NCBI RefSeq assembly: GCF_003258315.1
Contig: NZ_CP030032.1
Coordinates: 348,001-412,000 of the forward strand
Length of the DNA stretch: 64,000 nt
Source: Bradymonas sediminis
Lineage (GTDB): Bacteria > Myxococcota_A > Bradymonadia > Bradymonadales > Bradymonadaceae
Direction: 5' to 3'
Part shown: piece by piece, positions 9,013 through 18,478 of the stretch
How the letters are laid out: every line of letters begins with the position of its first letter
How positions within the stretch are numbered: the first letter of the stretch is position 1
Notes under the pieces: model-generated
Seen by the model: only the letters and a program-made list of their open reading frames with translations
Databases searched by the model: none
Told to the model about the DNA's origin: nothing
Position numbers and translations under genes: made by a program

Positions 9013-9044
9013 GACGGCCGCTCCGCAAAAGTGGAGCGGCCGTC
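9013..9044. terminator. Perfect 12-bp hairpin after the cold-shock gene
   Basis: GACGGCCGCTCC pairs perfectly with GGAGCGGCCGTC across an eight-base loop. No T-run follows, so it may be an mRNA 3'-end stabiliser or an imperfect terminator between the cold-shock and DUF547 genes. Confidence 0.5.
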
Positions 9045-9095
9045 GTCTGCGAATTTATGTGAATTGTTGGCGGGTTTTTTATCGATAGGAAGTGG

Positions 9096-9947
9096 ATGCG
9101 AATATTTGCCGGAGTTGTGTTGGCGCTGGTTCTGATCGCTGGAGGTGCGTATGTGTTGCCCTCGACGAGTTTGGTGCGTTTTCTGGCGCCGAAGGTCGAC
9201 CTGGGGGACGCGCAGGTGCTCAAAGACGTGCGCCATAAGCCCGAAAAGTCAGCCATATTTGACCACTCGGGCTTCGCCCAATTGCTCGCCGAGCACGTCG
9301 ATAGCGCGGCCGGGCGGGTGGATTATGCCGGGCTTAAAAAAGACCAGAAGAAGCTCGACGCGTATCTCGAAAAGCTCGGCGCGGTCGACCTAAAGACGCT
9401 TGGCGCCGACGAGAAGCTCGCGCTGCTTATCAACGCCTATAACGCCTATACCCTTCAGCTTATCCTCGAAAATTATCCGGGGGTTAAGAGCATTAAAGAC
9501 CTGAAGTCCCCGTGGAAATCCAAGAGATATAAAGTGGGCGGGCATACGCTGAGCCTCGATGATATCGAGCATGGCCTGATTCGCCCGGTCTATAAGGATT
9601 CGCGCATCCACTTCGCGGTCAATTGCGCGTCGATCGGTTGTCCGCCCTTGCAGGCATTTGCGTTCGAGGGCGAGAAGATCGACGCCCAACTCGATCTCGC
9701 GGCGCGCAAAACCCTGCAGGATACGCGCTATGTGCGCATTGAGGGGGATAAGCTGAAGATCAGCGTGCTGCTCAATTGGTACGGCGATGATTTCATCGGC
9801 GAGGATTATTCGCCGCGCTCAAAGACCCTCGCCGCCTATGTCGCGCGTTTTGGCACGCCCGAGGTGCGCGCGTTTGTCGAGAAGCATCAGGGCGCGCCGA
9901 GCGTCGGGTTTATCGACTATGATTGGTCGCTTAATGATGTGAAATGA
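9096..9947 (+). CDS. DUF547 domain-containing exported protein
   Basis: A 283-aa protein with an N-terminal hydrophobic signal or anchor (about residues 2-24) and a DUF547 domain from about residue 65. Family hallmarks are visible: LLINAYNAYTLQLI, a short PWKSKRYKVGG strand, LDDIEHGLIRP, and the conserved HFAVNCASIGCPPL segment with two cysteines. DUF547 proteins are widespread but have no established biochemical role. The export signal places the domain in the periplasm or at the outer face of the inner membrane. It appears monocistronic, closed by the strong hairpin at 9981. Confidence 0.85.
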   Translation: MRIFAGVVLALVLIAGGAYVLPSTSLVRFLAPKVDLGDAQVLKDVRHKPEKSAIFDHSGFAQLLAEHVDSAAGRVDYAGLKKDQKKLDAYLEKLGAVDLKTLGADEKLALLINAYNAYTLQLILENYPGVKSIKDLKSPWKSKRYKVGGHTLSLDDIEHGLIRPVYKDSRIHFAVNCASIGCPPLQAFAFEGEKIDAQLDLAARKTLQDTRYVRIEGDKLKISVLLNWYGDDFIGEDYSPRSKTLAAYVARFGTPEVRAFVEKHQGAPSVGFIDYDWSLNDVK

Positions 9948-9980
9948 GGCAGGCCCGGCAGCCTCGCCGCGCAAATAGAA

Positions 9981-10016
9981 AAGCGCGCCTTCCAAAAAGG
10001 AGGGCGCGCTTTCTTT
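9981..10016. terminator. Bidirectional rho-independent terminator
   Basis: A 13-bp stem (AAGCGCGCCTTCC with GGAGGGCGCGCTT, one G-U pair) and a five-base loop sits between the convergent DUF547 and outer-membrane barrel genes. The flanks are A-rich on one side and T-rich on the other, so it can serve both strands. Confidence 0.85.
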
Positions 10017-10040
10017 ATGCGTCTTTTTTCTACGTCGACC

Positions 10041-11192
10041 TTAGTAGGTGCCGCTCACGGTCAGGTTGATCGAGGAGCGGTTGGCCGCGGCGCCGGTGAA
10101 GTTCCACCAGGGGAAGCGGAAACCTTTGTTGTCCGAGGTCTTCGGGGACTGGCTGGTGCTGATGCCGCCGGAGACGTTGAAGTGGTCGTTGATGGGGTAG
10201 CTTAGGCCGGCGGTGGCGCTGATGCCGTCGCCGTAGTTGCGACCCTGTTGGATGCCCTCGATATCGGAGCTGAACTCGTCATCGGCGTCGGCGCGGTCGT
10301 AGGTCCAATAGCTGCCATAGGAGTAGGAGGCCGAGGCGCGAAGCTTATCCCAGACAGGTAGGCTGGCGCTGAACGAGTGGCTCAGCGAGAACTCGGTGTT
10401 GTATCCGCCCACGGCGGCGACTTCGTTTCCGACGAGTTCGTCTTCGCGGTAGATCTGGGCGACGTCCGAGTCGACGGTGGCGATGGTGGTGCTGTGCGGC
10501 GTCCACCCGCCGGTCATGGTGTAGGAGAGCGATAATTTGCGCACGAAGGTCTTCGACAGCGAGAGGCCGACGTAGTTGCCCACGATGAGGTTGGCCGTCT
10601 GGCTCACGGTGCTCGTCGGCACGCTAAGGTCGTATTTGGCCGAAAAACGGGTGTCGATCGCTTCGATATTATAGCCGCTCCAACCCGCGCTAAAGACCAT
10701 ATCCTGGAAGCGGAACTCGTTGGGCTCATTGATGCCGCCAGCGCGCGACAGCCAATGCGACGCCACGGCGCGCGCGCCGAAATTAAAGTCGTCGAGCTTA
10801 TAGCCGGCCGCGATCGAGTAGACATTGCTCCAGCGGCTGTAGGAGCCGGAGGTGTCGGCCGCGTAGGGCGAGCTCAGGTTGTCGTCGGTGTTCTCCAGAT
10901 TAACGAACATGCCCTGATAGATGCGAGTGCCGACGCTGGCCGAGAGCGACCAGTTTTTCTTGTCTTCCTCGGTGTCCATCGCCTCTTCAATGGCGACCTC
11001 CGCCGCTTCGTCGGCCGGATCGACGTCGGCGTCGACCTGCGACAGCGTCGGGTCATCCGCCTTGGTGGAGGTTGCTGGGGAGGCCGAGGCGGGGTCCTGG
11101 GCCATCGCAGTTGCCGGCAGAAGGCCGGCGCCGAGGAGCAGTGCTCCACAGAGATATGTCTTCAAATGAATCGTTCCAAATTGGGTGCGCAT
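10041..11192 (-). CDS. Outer-membrane beta-barrel protein
   Basis: A 383-aa protein with a signal peptide cut after ATAMA, then an acidic low-complexity linker of about 60 residues (many Asp/Glu/Ala), then a region of alternating polar and aromatic residues typical of a transmembrane barrel, ending in SGTY with the terminal aromatic expected for BAM recognition. I do not recognise a specific family. GGAGAAG lies eight bases upstream of the ATG at 11192. Repeated strand-turn segments rich in Tyr, Ser and Asn suggest 10-14 strands. Likely roles are a porin-like or structural outer-membrane protein; the sequence does not tell which. Confidence 0.7.
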   Translation of the reverse strand: MRTQFGTIHLKTYLCGALLLGAGLLPATAMAQDPASASPATSTKADDPTLSQVDADVDPADEAAEVAIEEAMDTEEDKKNWSLSASVGTRIYQGMFVNLENTDDNLSSPYAADTSGSYSRWSNVYSIAAGYKLDDFNFGARAVASHWLSRAGGINEPNEFRFQDMVFSAGWSGYNIEAIDTRFSAKYDLSVPTSTVSQTANLIVGNYVGLSLSKTFVRKLSLSYTMTGGWTPHSTTIATVDSDVAQIYREDELVGNEVAAVGGYNTEFSLSHSFSASLPVWDKLRASASYSYGSYWTYDRADADDEFSSDIEGIQQGRNYGDGISATAGLSYPINDHFNVSGGISTSQSPKTSDNKGFRFPWWNFTGAAANRSSINLTVSGTY

Positions 11193-11533
11193 CCGTGTCT
11201 TCTCCTCAACATAATCGATTGCCCGCCGGGCGGGTGCGTCATAAAATGATCAACGGCGATATTTAATGCAAGAAGCGCGCCGTCGTTTCGCTAACACGCT
11301 GTGAGTGTGGCTGCGCAAAAAACTTGCTCGACTCATTCGCGGCAGGAATAGCATCAAACGCGCGCATCTTATGGGCAGCGCGGCTGGCGCGTCAACTATC
11401 GCGATTTTTGGTCGCGGGGGCGCGAAAATGAAAAAAATTGCGCTCCCGCGAATACCTCCTACAGTGGGTCCATGGACGAGCGCACTATGGATGGTGTGCG
11501 ACTAACACTGTTTTAATGCTCATGGAGGATGCA
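11193..11533. other. Divergent intergenic region
   Basis: A 341-bp region between the barrel gene (leftwards) and the roadblock-like gene (rightwards). The only strong element is GGAGG at 11524-11528, the ribosome site for the rightward gene. An in-frame extension back to 11438 exists but lacks a ribosome site and is not believed. No repeat or RNA structure was recognised. Confidence 0.4.
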
Positions 11534-11956
11534 ATGAATGTTGTCGATCTTTATGCCGAGCGTCGCAGCCAGCGTAGCCCGCAGGCTCATACCGCGATTA
11601 CCTACCAGCTTCAGCATATCTTCGGAACTCAGAATCTGAATAATTTTGTGCTCGGCGACAGCCGCGGCCTGGTGCTGGCCTCGGCCGGCGAAGAAGACGC
11701 CGCGACCGTGTTGGCCGCGTACGCGCCGATGCTGGCGGCCTACCGCGGCAACAGCCGTCGGATGATCGTCGAGAAATTGGAGGCGATGGTGCCCGGCTTC
11801 CGCACCGACTCGCTCTCGATTCGCAGCTTCGACATCGACGGTGAGACCCTGTACCTGTGCAGCGTGGGCCGCCAGACCGTCGCGCGCCAGGCCAGCCTGT
11901 ACCGCGCCGTGACGGGCATCCGTCGCATCCTCGAGCAGACCGCCGTGGCTGCGTAA
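11534..11956 (+). CDS. Roadblock/LC7-like small regulatory protein
   Basis: A 140-aa soluble protein. After about 30 residues, the segment GDSRGLVLASAG followed by a long helix and two strands resembles the roadblock/LC7 fold, in which small dimerising proteins bind or regulate GTPases (MglB in Myxococcus is the best-known bacterial case). The match is to the fold pattern only. The start at 11534 is chosen because GGAGG lies five bases upstream. No GTPase gene is adjacent in this window, so a partner is unknown. A strong terminator follows the stop codon. Confidence 0.5.
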   Translation: MNVVDLYAERRSQRSPQAHTAITYQLQHIFGTQNLNNFVLGDSRGLVLASAGEEDAATVLAAYAPMLAAYRGNSRRMIVEKLEAMVPGFRTDSLSIRSFDIDGETLYLCSVGRQTVARQASLYRAVTGIRRILEQTAVAA

Positions 11957-11973
11957 GTTCGGCGAGAATTGCA

Positions 11974-12008
11974 AAAGCCCCCGGGAATCCGGGGGCTTTT
12001 TTTTTTTT
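11974..12008 (+). terminator. Strong rho-independent terminator
   Basis: AGCCCCCGG and CCGGGGGCT form a short-loop GC stem followed by about twelve T residues, just after the roadblock-like gene. Confidence 0.93.
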
Positions 12009-12041
12009 GCGTTGCGGAGGGTTGTGGGATTCGAGGATTTT

Positions 12042-12173
12042 CGACGTTGCGCAACGTGGGTTTTGAATGATTCGCGACGTTGCACAATGTGGGTTTTGGA
12101 TGATTCGCGACGTTGCACAATGTGGGTTTTGGATGATTCGCGACGTTGCATAATGTGGGGTTTGGATGATTCG
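12042..12173. repeat. Four tandem 33-bp repeats with palindromic core
   Basis: Units start at 12042, 12075, 12108 and 12141, an exact 33-bp period. Each begins CGACGTTGC and ends in GATTCG. In the first copy the core ACGTTGCGCAACGT is a perfect 14-bp palindrome; in later copies it is ACGTTGCACAATGT or a close variant, which still pairs mostly with G-U help. The period is a multiple of three, so several frames stay open, but none has a ribosome site. Confidence 0.85.
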
Positions 12174-12467
12174 ACACGCCTTCCCGGGGGCTCGTCGGTT
12201 TGCGTTGGTGGTTGCGTTCTCGGAGAGCATTGCTAGGCGATGGCTTGCGATTTGTTGAGGACTCACCCCCGGCTAAAGAGGTCCCGCTTCGCGGGACGAC
12301 GCTTCGGCTACGCCTACGCTCATTAACGGCACCTAATTCGCAAATTTTTATATTATTAAAAGGCATCGATCCACGACGCCGTTATTGAGCGAAGCGACGT
12401 GTGGTGTCGCGAATCACCCCAAACACCTCATCGCCGATCGCCCCAAACACCATCGCCCCCGACGACG
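12174..12467. other. Non-coding stretch with a small hairpin
   Basis: No convincing gene. It holds a perfect GTCCCGC-TTC-GCGGGAC hairpin at 12281-12297, an AT-rich patch near 12345-12360, and a short imperfect direct repeat (ATCGCCCCAAACACC-like) near 12415-12455, just downstream of the kinase stop codon. Confidence 0.45.
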
Positions 12468-15400
12468 TCAAAGAGCCTCGCGGTCAATCAAACGCAGGAC
12501 GCGCTCGAGGTCCTCGGCGAGCTGCAGGTCGCGGTAAATCTCGGCGGCCTTCTTCCACAGCGCGACCGCCTCGCTCATCTTGCCGGCGTCGGCGCGCAAC
12601 ATCCCAAGGCGCTCTAGCGGTTGGGCGTAATCAAAGTCGGCGATCGGAAAACGCTCGGCCAGGTTGAGCACATCTTCGAGGATCTGATGACTCTGGTCGG
12701 CGTCGCCGCGCAGCGCCTTGACCAGCGCCAGGTTGAACTCAATGCCGGCCTGAACATAGGGGTATTGGTCGCCGGCGATCATCTCGCTGGCGGTGCTCAG
12801 GTACTCGTCCGCGGCCTCGTAGTCGGCCATCGCGATCGCGGTGATCCCCAGGTTGGTATAGACCACGGCGACGTCGTATTCGGCGCCGATGGCCTGGTAG
12901 ATTTCGATCGCCCGGGTGTAGTCGGTGCGGGCGTCCTCGTAGCGCGATTGGTAGCGGGCGATATCGCCCAGGCCGTTATAGCATTGGCCGGCGCCGCGGC
13001 GGTCGCCGAGGCTCTCGTAGCGCCCGAGGGCGCGCTGAAACAGGGTGACGGCTTCGTCGTAAATCTTATGGTGGCGGGCGAGCTGGGCCATGCTCAGCAG
13101 GCTTCGGGCGATGCCGCTGGGAAGATCGACCTGGCGAAATAGCTCCATCGCGGCGGCATAATGGGCGCGGGCGGATTCGCCTTCGCCCTGCATGCGGTCG
13201 ACCTCGCCGATGATCCACAGCGAGGTCGCCTCGGCCTGGGTGCTGCGGCGCTCGCGGGCCGAGGCCAGGGCGCTGCGGGCGATCTGTCCGGCCTGGGCGT
13301 ACTCGCCGCGATGCCAGAACACGCGCGCCAACCCGCGCGAGGCGTCTTCTTCGACCGCGCGAAGCGAGGGGTACGCCCCGGCGTAGGCGGCCATCAGGGC
13401 GCGCACCTTCTCGAACGCCCAGCAGGCACCCTCGAAATCGCCGCGTTGCCAGGCGATATGCCCGAGCCCCAGCCAGCTTAGGCCCAGCGAGCGCAGGACG
13501 ATCTCGCTGAATCTTTCTTTGATCTTCGCGTCGTCGAGTGGGTCCTGCGGGTCATCGGGGGTCGCGCTTCGCCCCACCATGCGCACGATGCGCCGGAACG
13601 CCTCTTCGGCGGGCTCGAAGTCGCCGAATCCCTCCAACAACTCGCCCAGGTGGTTCACCGTCTCGACATAATCGTCGACGCTCACGCCGATCGCCGCGAA
13701 GCGGGCGTGGTCGTGGACGCTGGGGTAATCGCCGTTCTGGACGCCCATCTCGGTGTCCATAAGCTCCACGCAGATTTTATAGGCCGCCGCGGCCTGGCGG
13801 TAGAGCGATGAGATCCGCAGCGATTGCGCGCCGCGCCCGTACCAAACGAGCGCGCGCTGGTTTCGCCCGGCGGCGCGCCAATGGGCCGCGATCTCTAAGG
13901 CGTAATGGGTGACGCGTGAGCCCAGCGTGTCCTGCATCGCTTCGGCGGCCAGGCGGTGAAGGGTGCGCTGCAGCCCCGGGCCGAGGCGTTGGCGCAAAAA
14001 ATAATCGCGCAAAAGGGCGTGGCTAAATTGGTACCAATCGCCCCCGCGCCCGGCGACCTCGATGAGCAGACCTTCGCTGAGCAGATGATCAAATAGGCTG
14101 TCGAAGTTCTCCAGGCGCTCGGCGTTGCGCTCCAATTCGACCACCCGCGCGAGCATGTCGAAGCTAAAGCGCGGGCGAATCACCGCGGCGCGCACCAGCA
14201 AGTCGGTCAGCGCCCCGTTGGTGCCCAGGCGCTCTTCGACCTGTTGGACGCGCACATGAAAGAGGTCGCTGAGGCTCGGCGGCATCGCCGCGCGGGCCAG
14301 CTCGAGGTCACGCGCCTGCCAATAGCCCTGGTGCGGATCTTCGGGCGTCGGCTCGGGGTTAAATTCGAGCAACTTCTCTTCGCGCAGATAGCGCAGCAGC
14401 AACATCAGGTGCAGCGGGTTTCCGTCCGAGCGTTCGTATACGATCGCGGTCAGGGCCGGGTCGCAGGGGAAGATCGCGTCGACCAATTGATAGCTATCGT
14501 CGCGGCCAAACCGCGCCAGATCGATGCGCTCGACGCTCTCGCCGACATAGCGGCTCAGCCCGTTGAGCTGGGCGGCCAGGCGCGGGCGCTCGGCCAGGTC
14601 TTCGGTGCGAATCGTGGAGATCAGCAGCATCGGAAATTTTCGGTGGCGCATCTCGACGGCCAGATAATCCAAGAATTCGGCCAACTCGCCGCCCGCCCAG
14701 TGCACGTCGTCGAGCAGGATCAGGCGCGGGCGATAGAGGCTGGCGAACTCGAAGATGCGCGCCACCGTCGCGAAGAGGGCGCTGGTCGACAGGTTCTGCT
14801 CCATGCCGTCGGGGCGCAAAAACTCGACCGCCGCGCCGGTGTCTTCGCTATCGGCGCGCCCCCAGCGCTCCATATGCCAGGCGACGCGCTCCTCAACTTC
14901 GGCGCGCGAGAGGCCGCGGGTGCCAAAGAGGTGCTCGAGCACCTCATAAAGACCGCGCAATCCGCCGCTGGCGCCGCGGGTGAACGCCCCCATATGGGCG
15001 CGCAGCACGCCGTGCTCCTCGCATTGCTCGCGCAACCAGGTCGACAGCCGGGTTTTACCGACGCCGGCCTCGCCGTGCAAAAGCACCTGAAAACCCACGC
15101 GTGATTCGCGCACCTTCAGGGCGATCTCCCAGAGCTGGTTGCGCTCATAGGTGCGCCCGACGAAGGGGACCTGTTGGAAGAGCGGGCCCAGCGGCGAGAG
15201 GCTGCGCGGGTCGTTTCGGTCAACCCGCGGTGCCACGGGGACCGGCGCGCGATACGGCGTCTCAAGGGGCTGGTTGAGGGTGCCGGAGGCGTGGGCGCTG
15301 AGGTGAGACTTTGGCGTGTCAAAGACCGTCTTATCTGCGCCGGGCTCAAAGGGCGCGTCCTGATGGGTCGCGATGATCGCCGCTGACGCTTTGGTGCGGG

Positions 15401-16301
15401 GCGTGGTGGCGGCCGGGATCTGCAAGGCGAGCGGGTTGGTGCGCGCGTCTTCGAGGATCGGCACCAGGTCCTGGCGGCACTCGGCCGCGGTGGCCCAGCG
15501 GTCGCGCGGTTCTTTGGCGAGCGCGCGCATCACAAGGGCGCGCAGCTGCGGGCTTAAGTAGAGGCCTTCGCGCGCGACCATCGGCGGGACCGCCTCGTGT
15601 ACGTGCAGGCTCATCACCGCCAGGCCCTTTTGGTTGCCGAAGGGTGGCTTGCCGGTGATGAGTTCATAGAGGATGAGGCCGACGTTATAGATATCGGTCT
15701 GCGGGCCGAGGTCGGACTCCCCAGATGCTTGCTCCGGGCTCATATAGCGCGGGGTTCCGACGACTTCGCCGTGGTTGGTCTCGGGGGTGTCGGAGGACTC
15801 AAAGGAGACCTTCGCGATGCCGAAGTCCACCAACTTCGGCACGCCCATTTCTTCGGGCAGCGCGGAGCCGGCGAGCAGGATATTGGAGGGCTTGAGGTCG
15901 CGGTGGATCACGCCCTTGGCGTGCGCGTGGGCGAGGCCAGCGAGCAGGCTGTCGGCCAATAAAACGACGTTGAGCGTCGACATGCCGGTCTCGATGCAGC
16001 GGTTGACCGGGTCGCCCTCGATAAGCTCCATGGCGATAAACATCCGGCCGGTATCATCGACGCCGAAGTCGAAGACCTGGGCGATATTCGGGTGGCTTAA
16101 GCGCGACGCGGCGCGCGCCTCGCGCGCGAAGCGCCGGCGCAGGTGCGGCAGGCTCGACATCTCCGGGCGCAACAATTTCAGCGCGACTTCGCCGCCAGTC
16201 TGCTGCTGCCAGGCCCGCCAGATCGTTCCGACGCCGCCCTGGCTAACCTGCTCAATGAGGCGGTAGCGCCCGTGAATAATTTGTCCGACCTGGACCTGCA
16301 T
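12468..16301 (-). CDS. Ser/Thr protein kinase fused to AAA ATPase and TPR domains (PknK-like)
   Basis: A 1277-aa signalling protein. Residues 10-280 are a Hanks-type kinase: glycine loop SQGGVGTIW, catalytic lysine K42 in VALKLL, HRDLKPSN catalytic loop and DFG in KLVDFGIAKV. After a linker of about 100 residues comes a STAND-like ATPase with Walker A GEAGVGKTRLS and Walker B LILLDDVHWA. The remaining 500 or so residues are helical repeats including clear TPRs (for example DRRGAGQCYNGLGDIARYQ). The order matches PknK/MalT-like kinases, which sense ligands or partners through the repeats. There is no membrane helix. It lies 230 bp downstream of a PAS histidine kinase gene on the same strand. 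Confidence 0.92.
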   Translation of the reverse strand: MQVQVGQIIHGRYRLIEQVSQGGVGTIWRAWQQQTGGEVALKLLRPEMSSLPHLRRRFAREARAASRLSHPNIAQVFDFGVDDTGRMFIAMELIEGDPVNRCIETGMSTLNVVLLADSLLAGLAHAHAKGVIHRDLKPSNILLAGSALPEEMGVPKLVDFGIAKVSFESSDTPETNHGEVVGTPRYMSPEQASGESDLGPQTDIYNVGLILYELITGKPPFGNQKGLAVMSLHVHEAVPPMVAREGLYLSPQLRALVMRALAKEPRDRWATAAECRQDLVPILEDARTNPLALQIPAATTPRTKASAAIIATHQDAPFEPGADKTVFDTPKSHLSAHASGTLNQPLETPYRAPVPVAPRVDRNDPRSLSPLGPLFQQVPFVGRTYERNQLWEIALKVRESRVGFQVLLHGEAGVGKTRLSTWLREQCEEHGVLRAHMGAFTRGASGGLRGLYEVLEHLFGTRGLSRAEVEERVAWHMERWGRADSEDTGAAVEFLRPDGMEQNLSTSALFATVARIFEFASLYRPRLILLDDVHWAGGELAEFLDYLAVEMRHRKFPMLLISTIRTEDLAERPRLAAQLNGLSRYVGESVERIDLARFGRDDSYQLVDAIFPCDPALTAIVYERSDGNPLHLMLLLRYLREEKLLEFNPEPTPEDPHQGYWQARDLELARAAMPPSLSDLFHVRVQQVEERLGTNGALTDLLVRAAVIRPRFSFDMLARVVELERNAERLENFDSLFDHLLSEGLLIEVAGRGGDWYQFSHALLRDYFLRQRLGPGLQRTLHRLAAEAMQDTLGSRVTHYALEIAAHWRAAGRNQRALVWYGRGAQSLRISSLYRQAAAAYKICVELMDTEMGVQNGDYPSVHDHARFAAIGVSVDDYVETVNHLGELLEGFGDFEPAEEAFRRIVRMVGRSATPDDPQDPLDDAKIKERFSEIVLRSLGLSWLGLGHIAWQRGDFEGACWAFEKVRALMAAYAGAYPSLRAVEEDASRGLARVFWHRGEYAQAGQIARSALASARERRSTQAEATSLWIIGEVDRMQGEGESARAHYAAAMELFRQVDLPSGIARSLLSMAQLARHHKIYDEAVTLFQRALGRYESLGDRRGAGQCYNGLGDIARYQSRYEDARTDYTRAIEIYQAIGAEYDVAVVYTNLGITAIAMADYEAADEYLSTASEMIAGDQYPYVQAGIEFNLALVKALRGDADQSHQILEDVLNLAERFPIADFDYAQPLERLGMLRADAGKMSEAVALWKKAAEIYRDLQLAEDLERVLRLIDREAL

Positions 16302-16531
16302 GATGTTGAGAGAGTTCGAGGCTTAGTGAGTGAAAACTGAGACAATCCGGGCGATTGTTGACCGGTTGCGGCTGCGGGGCATTTCATCCTCTGGCTGCGC
16401 GGTGGGCCTATTACGCGAAGTTGTCAGATTGCGCAACGCGTCAGCGATCGGGGGCGAAATTGCGGCGCGACGAAGAAAGTTGAGCGCGCGAGGTTTGAGC
16501 CGTCGCATACGATGTTCGCACGGGACGGAGG

Positions 16532-18151
16532 TTATGCGGAAGGGGTGTTCGCCGGCGCCGATGAGCTCATCGGGAAATAGAGGTCAAAGGTGGTGCCCTG
16601 GTCGGGCTCAGACTCCACGGTGAGGAACCCGCGATTGCGCGAGACCAGATTCTTCACGGTCGCCAGGCCCAGGCCGGTGCCGTGCGAGCACGGCTTGGTG
16701 CTGAAGAAGGGCTCGAAGATGCGGGCGCGGATTCCCTCGTCCATGCCGATGCCGCTGTCGCGCACGCGAAGGTGCAGATAGCGGCCAAACCCCAGCTGGG
16801 CCGGCGCGTTGACGGTGGTCGGGTGGTTGGAGAAATTTGTGACCTCCAGCTCAACGACGCCGCCCTCGGGCATCGCGTCGCTGGCGTTAATCACCAGGTT
16901 CATGATGATTTGCTCGAGCTCGATTCGGTCGATCCGGATCGCCCAGAGGTTCTGGGCGATGTCGAGCTGCAAGGTCACGCCGTCGGCCACAGCGCGCTCG
17001 CAGAGCGCGCAGGTTTGCATGATGGGCTCGCGCGGGGCGAGGACCTCGGGGGTTCTGGCGTCGGGGCGGGCCAGGGTGAGGAGCCGGCGCACCAGCAGCG
17101 CCGCGCTCTCGCCGGCCTCCAGGATCTTCTCGGTGTCGCGCTGGGCCTCGGGGTTGTCGTCGAGGCGCATCTTAATGACCTCGGCGAACCCGGTGATGAC
17201 GGATAATAGGTTGTTGAAGTCGTGGGCGGCGCCGCCGGCGATCTGGCCGATGAGCTCCATCTTCTGGACCTGGGCGAGCTGGTCGCGCGCGGCCTCGAGC
17301 TCGTGGGCGATTTGCTCTTGGCTGCTCACCGGCCGAATGGATGCTTGGATGATATATTCGTGGCCAAAGAATAGGAGGGTCGCCGCGATCTCGACCTCGA
17401 TGCTCTGGCGGTCCTTGCGCAGCATCGACGTGATCTTGCATCCCCCGAGCCCACTTCGCACCCGCTCCCAGGATTCGACCGCCGAGGCGAGCGTCCGGTC
17501 CTCAAAGAAGGAGGAGAAGTGCATGCGCGTCAATTCGTGGCGCTCAAACCCGAATAACTCGGCGGCGTGATGATTCGCCTCGATGACATAGCCGTGCCCG
17601 TCGAAGAGCATGATCGCGTCGGCGGCCTCTAAGAAGAGGTTGCGGTAGTTATTCTGAGTTGAGCTGATGCGAATCGTGCTGCGCTGATCTTCGGGGAGCG
17701 CGACTTCCTTGGGCCCAAATGTCGGGTGGTGCGGCCGGTCCTTGGGGTCGGTGATATCGGTGACGATCCCGGTCAGATGTTCGACGCGATGTTGGCCCGG
17801 CAGGTGCGGAAACGCGCGGTCGCGCACGATGCGCATGGTTCCGTCGGCGCGCAGAACCCGGTAAACCTCATCATAGCTCCCCGCGCGGTCGGGGGAGTAG
17901 GCGCGGCGGATGCGCTCGCGATCGTCGGGGTGGATGGCCTCAAAAAAGGAGGCGGCGTTGGAGGTTAACTCAGCGCGCGAGCGCTCCCAGATCCGCGTGT
18001 ACGCCCCGCCAATATAGATAAAGGAGTCGGTCTTGGGGTCGAAAACCCAGAAAAACTCCTCATGCTTCTCGACGCGCTCGCGCACGCGCCGCAATTTCTC
18101 ACCGGTGTCCGTATGATTTGTGCGTTCCCAGCTTGGCAGTCGGTTTGGCAT
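16532..18151 (-). CDS. PAS-domain sensor histidine kinase
   Basis: A 539-aa soluble kinase. Two PAS domains (about 25-145 and 165-285) precede a coiled helix and the kinase core. The phosphoacceptor is H310 in GGAAHDFNNLLSV, the H-box form typical of hybrid-type kinases. Downstream are N-box NLVINASDAMPEGG, G1 VRDSGIGMD and G2 GTGLGLATVKNLV. No membrane segment and no receiver domain are present, so it should phosphorylate a separate, unlinked response regulator in the cytoplasm. The PAS domains suggest sensing of redox state, light or a small ligand. Confidence 0.92.
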   Translation of the reverse strand: MPNRLPSWERTNHTDTGEKLRRVRERVEKHEEFFWVFDPKTDSFIYIGGAYTRIWERSRAELTSNAASFFEAIHPDDRERIRRAYSPDRAGSYDEVYRVLRADGTMRIVRDRAFPHLPGQHRVEHLTGIVTDITDPKDRPHHPTFGPKEVALPEDQRSTIRISSTQNNYRNLFLEAADAIMLFDGHGYVIEANHHAAELFGFERHELTRMHFSSFFEDRTLASAVESWERVRSGLGGCKITSMLRKDRQSIEVEIAATLLFFGHEYIIQASIRPVSSQEQIAHELEAARDQLAQVQKMELIGQIAGGAAHDFNNLLSVITGFAEVIKMRLDDNPEAQRDTEKILEAGESAALLVRRLLTLARPDARTPEVLAPREPIMQTCALCERAVADGVTLQLDIAQNLWAIRIDRIELEQIIMNLVINASDAMPEGGVVELEVTNFSNHPTTVNAPAQLGFGRYLHLRVRDSGIGMDEGIRARIFEPFFSTKPCSHGTGLGLATVKNLVSRNRGFLTVESEPDQGTTFDLYFPMSSSAPANTPSA

Positions 18152-18478
18152 CTGAGTTCGTGGTCAAAGGGAGGTGCGCTCAAAGATGATCGACATCGCG
18201 ATCAAATCGCCCCGTAGTGAAGGGTGCAATTGTTCAACCTCGGTGAATAACGATCTTTCTGAGATATACCGGACTGCGCTCGACTCGCCAAGGCGCGAAT
18301 CCCTCGACGCTGCCGAATTGTGCTGGCGTTTCGAGCGTGCGCGAAAAGCCCTTGACTGGGGCTTGAAAGCCCGGGCGAACCGGCGGCCTTAAACCTGTAT
18401 ATGCCGGATTGCGTCGAAGCCCCGAAAATCGTAACTCATTGGGGTCGACAGCAGATGACCCAATATAAAAGGACGAAG

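Noticed and set aside
18174-18392. 72-aa frame between the histidine kinase and the hypothetical gene
   Set aside because: No ribosome site or recognised feature; it lies in a divergent promoter region.
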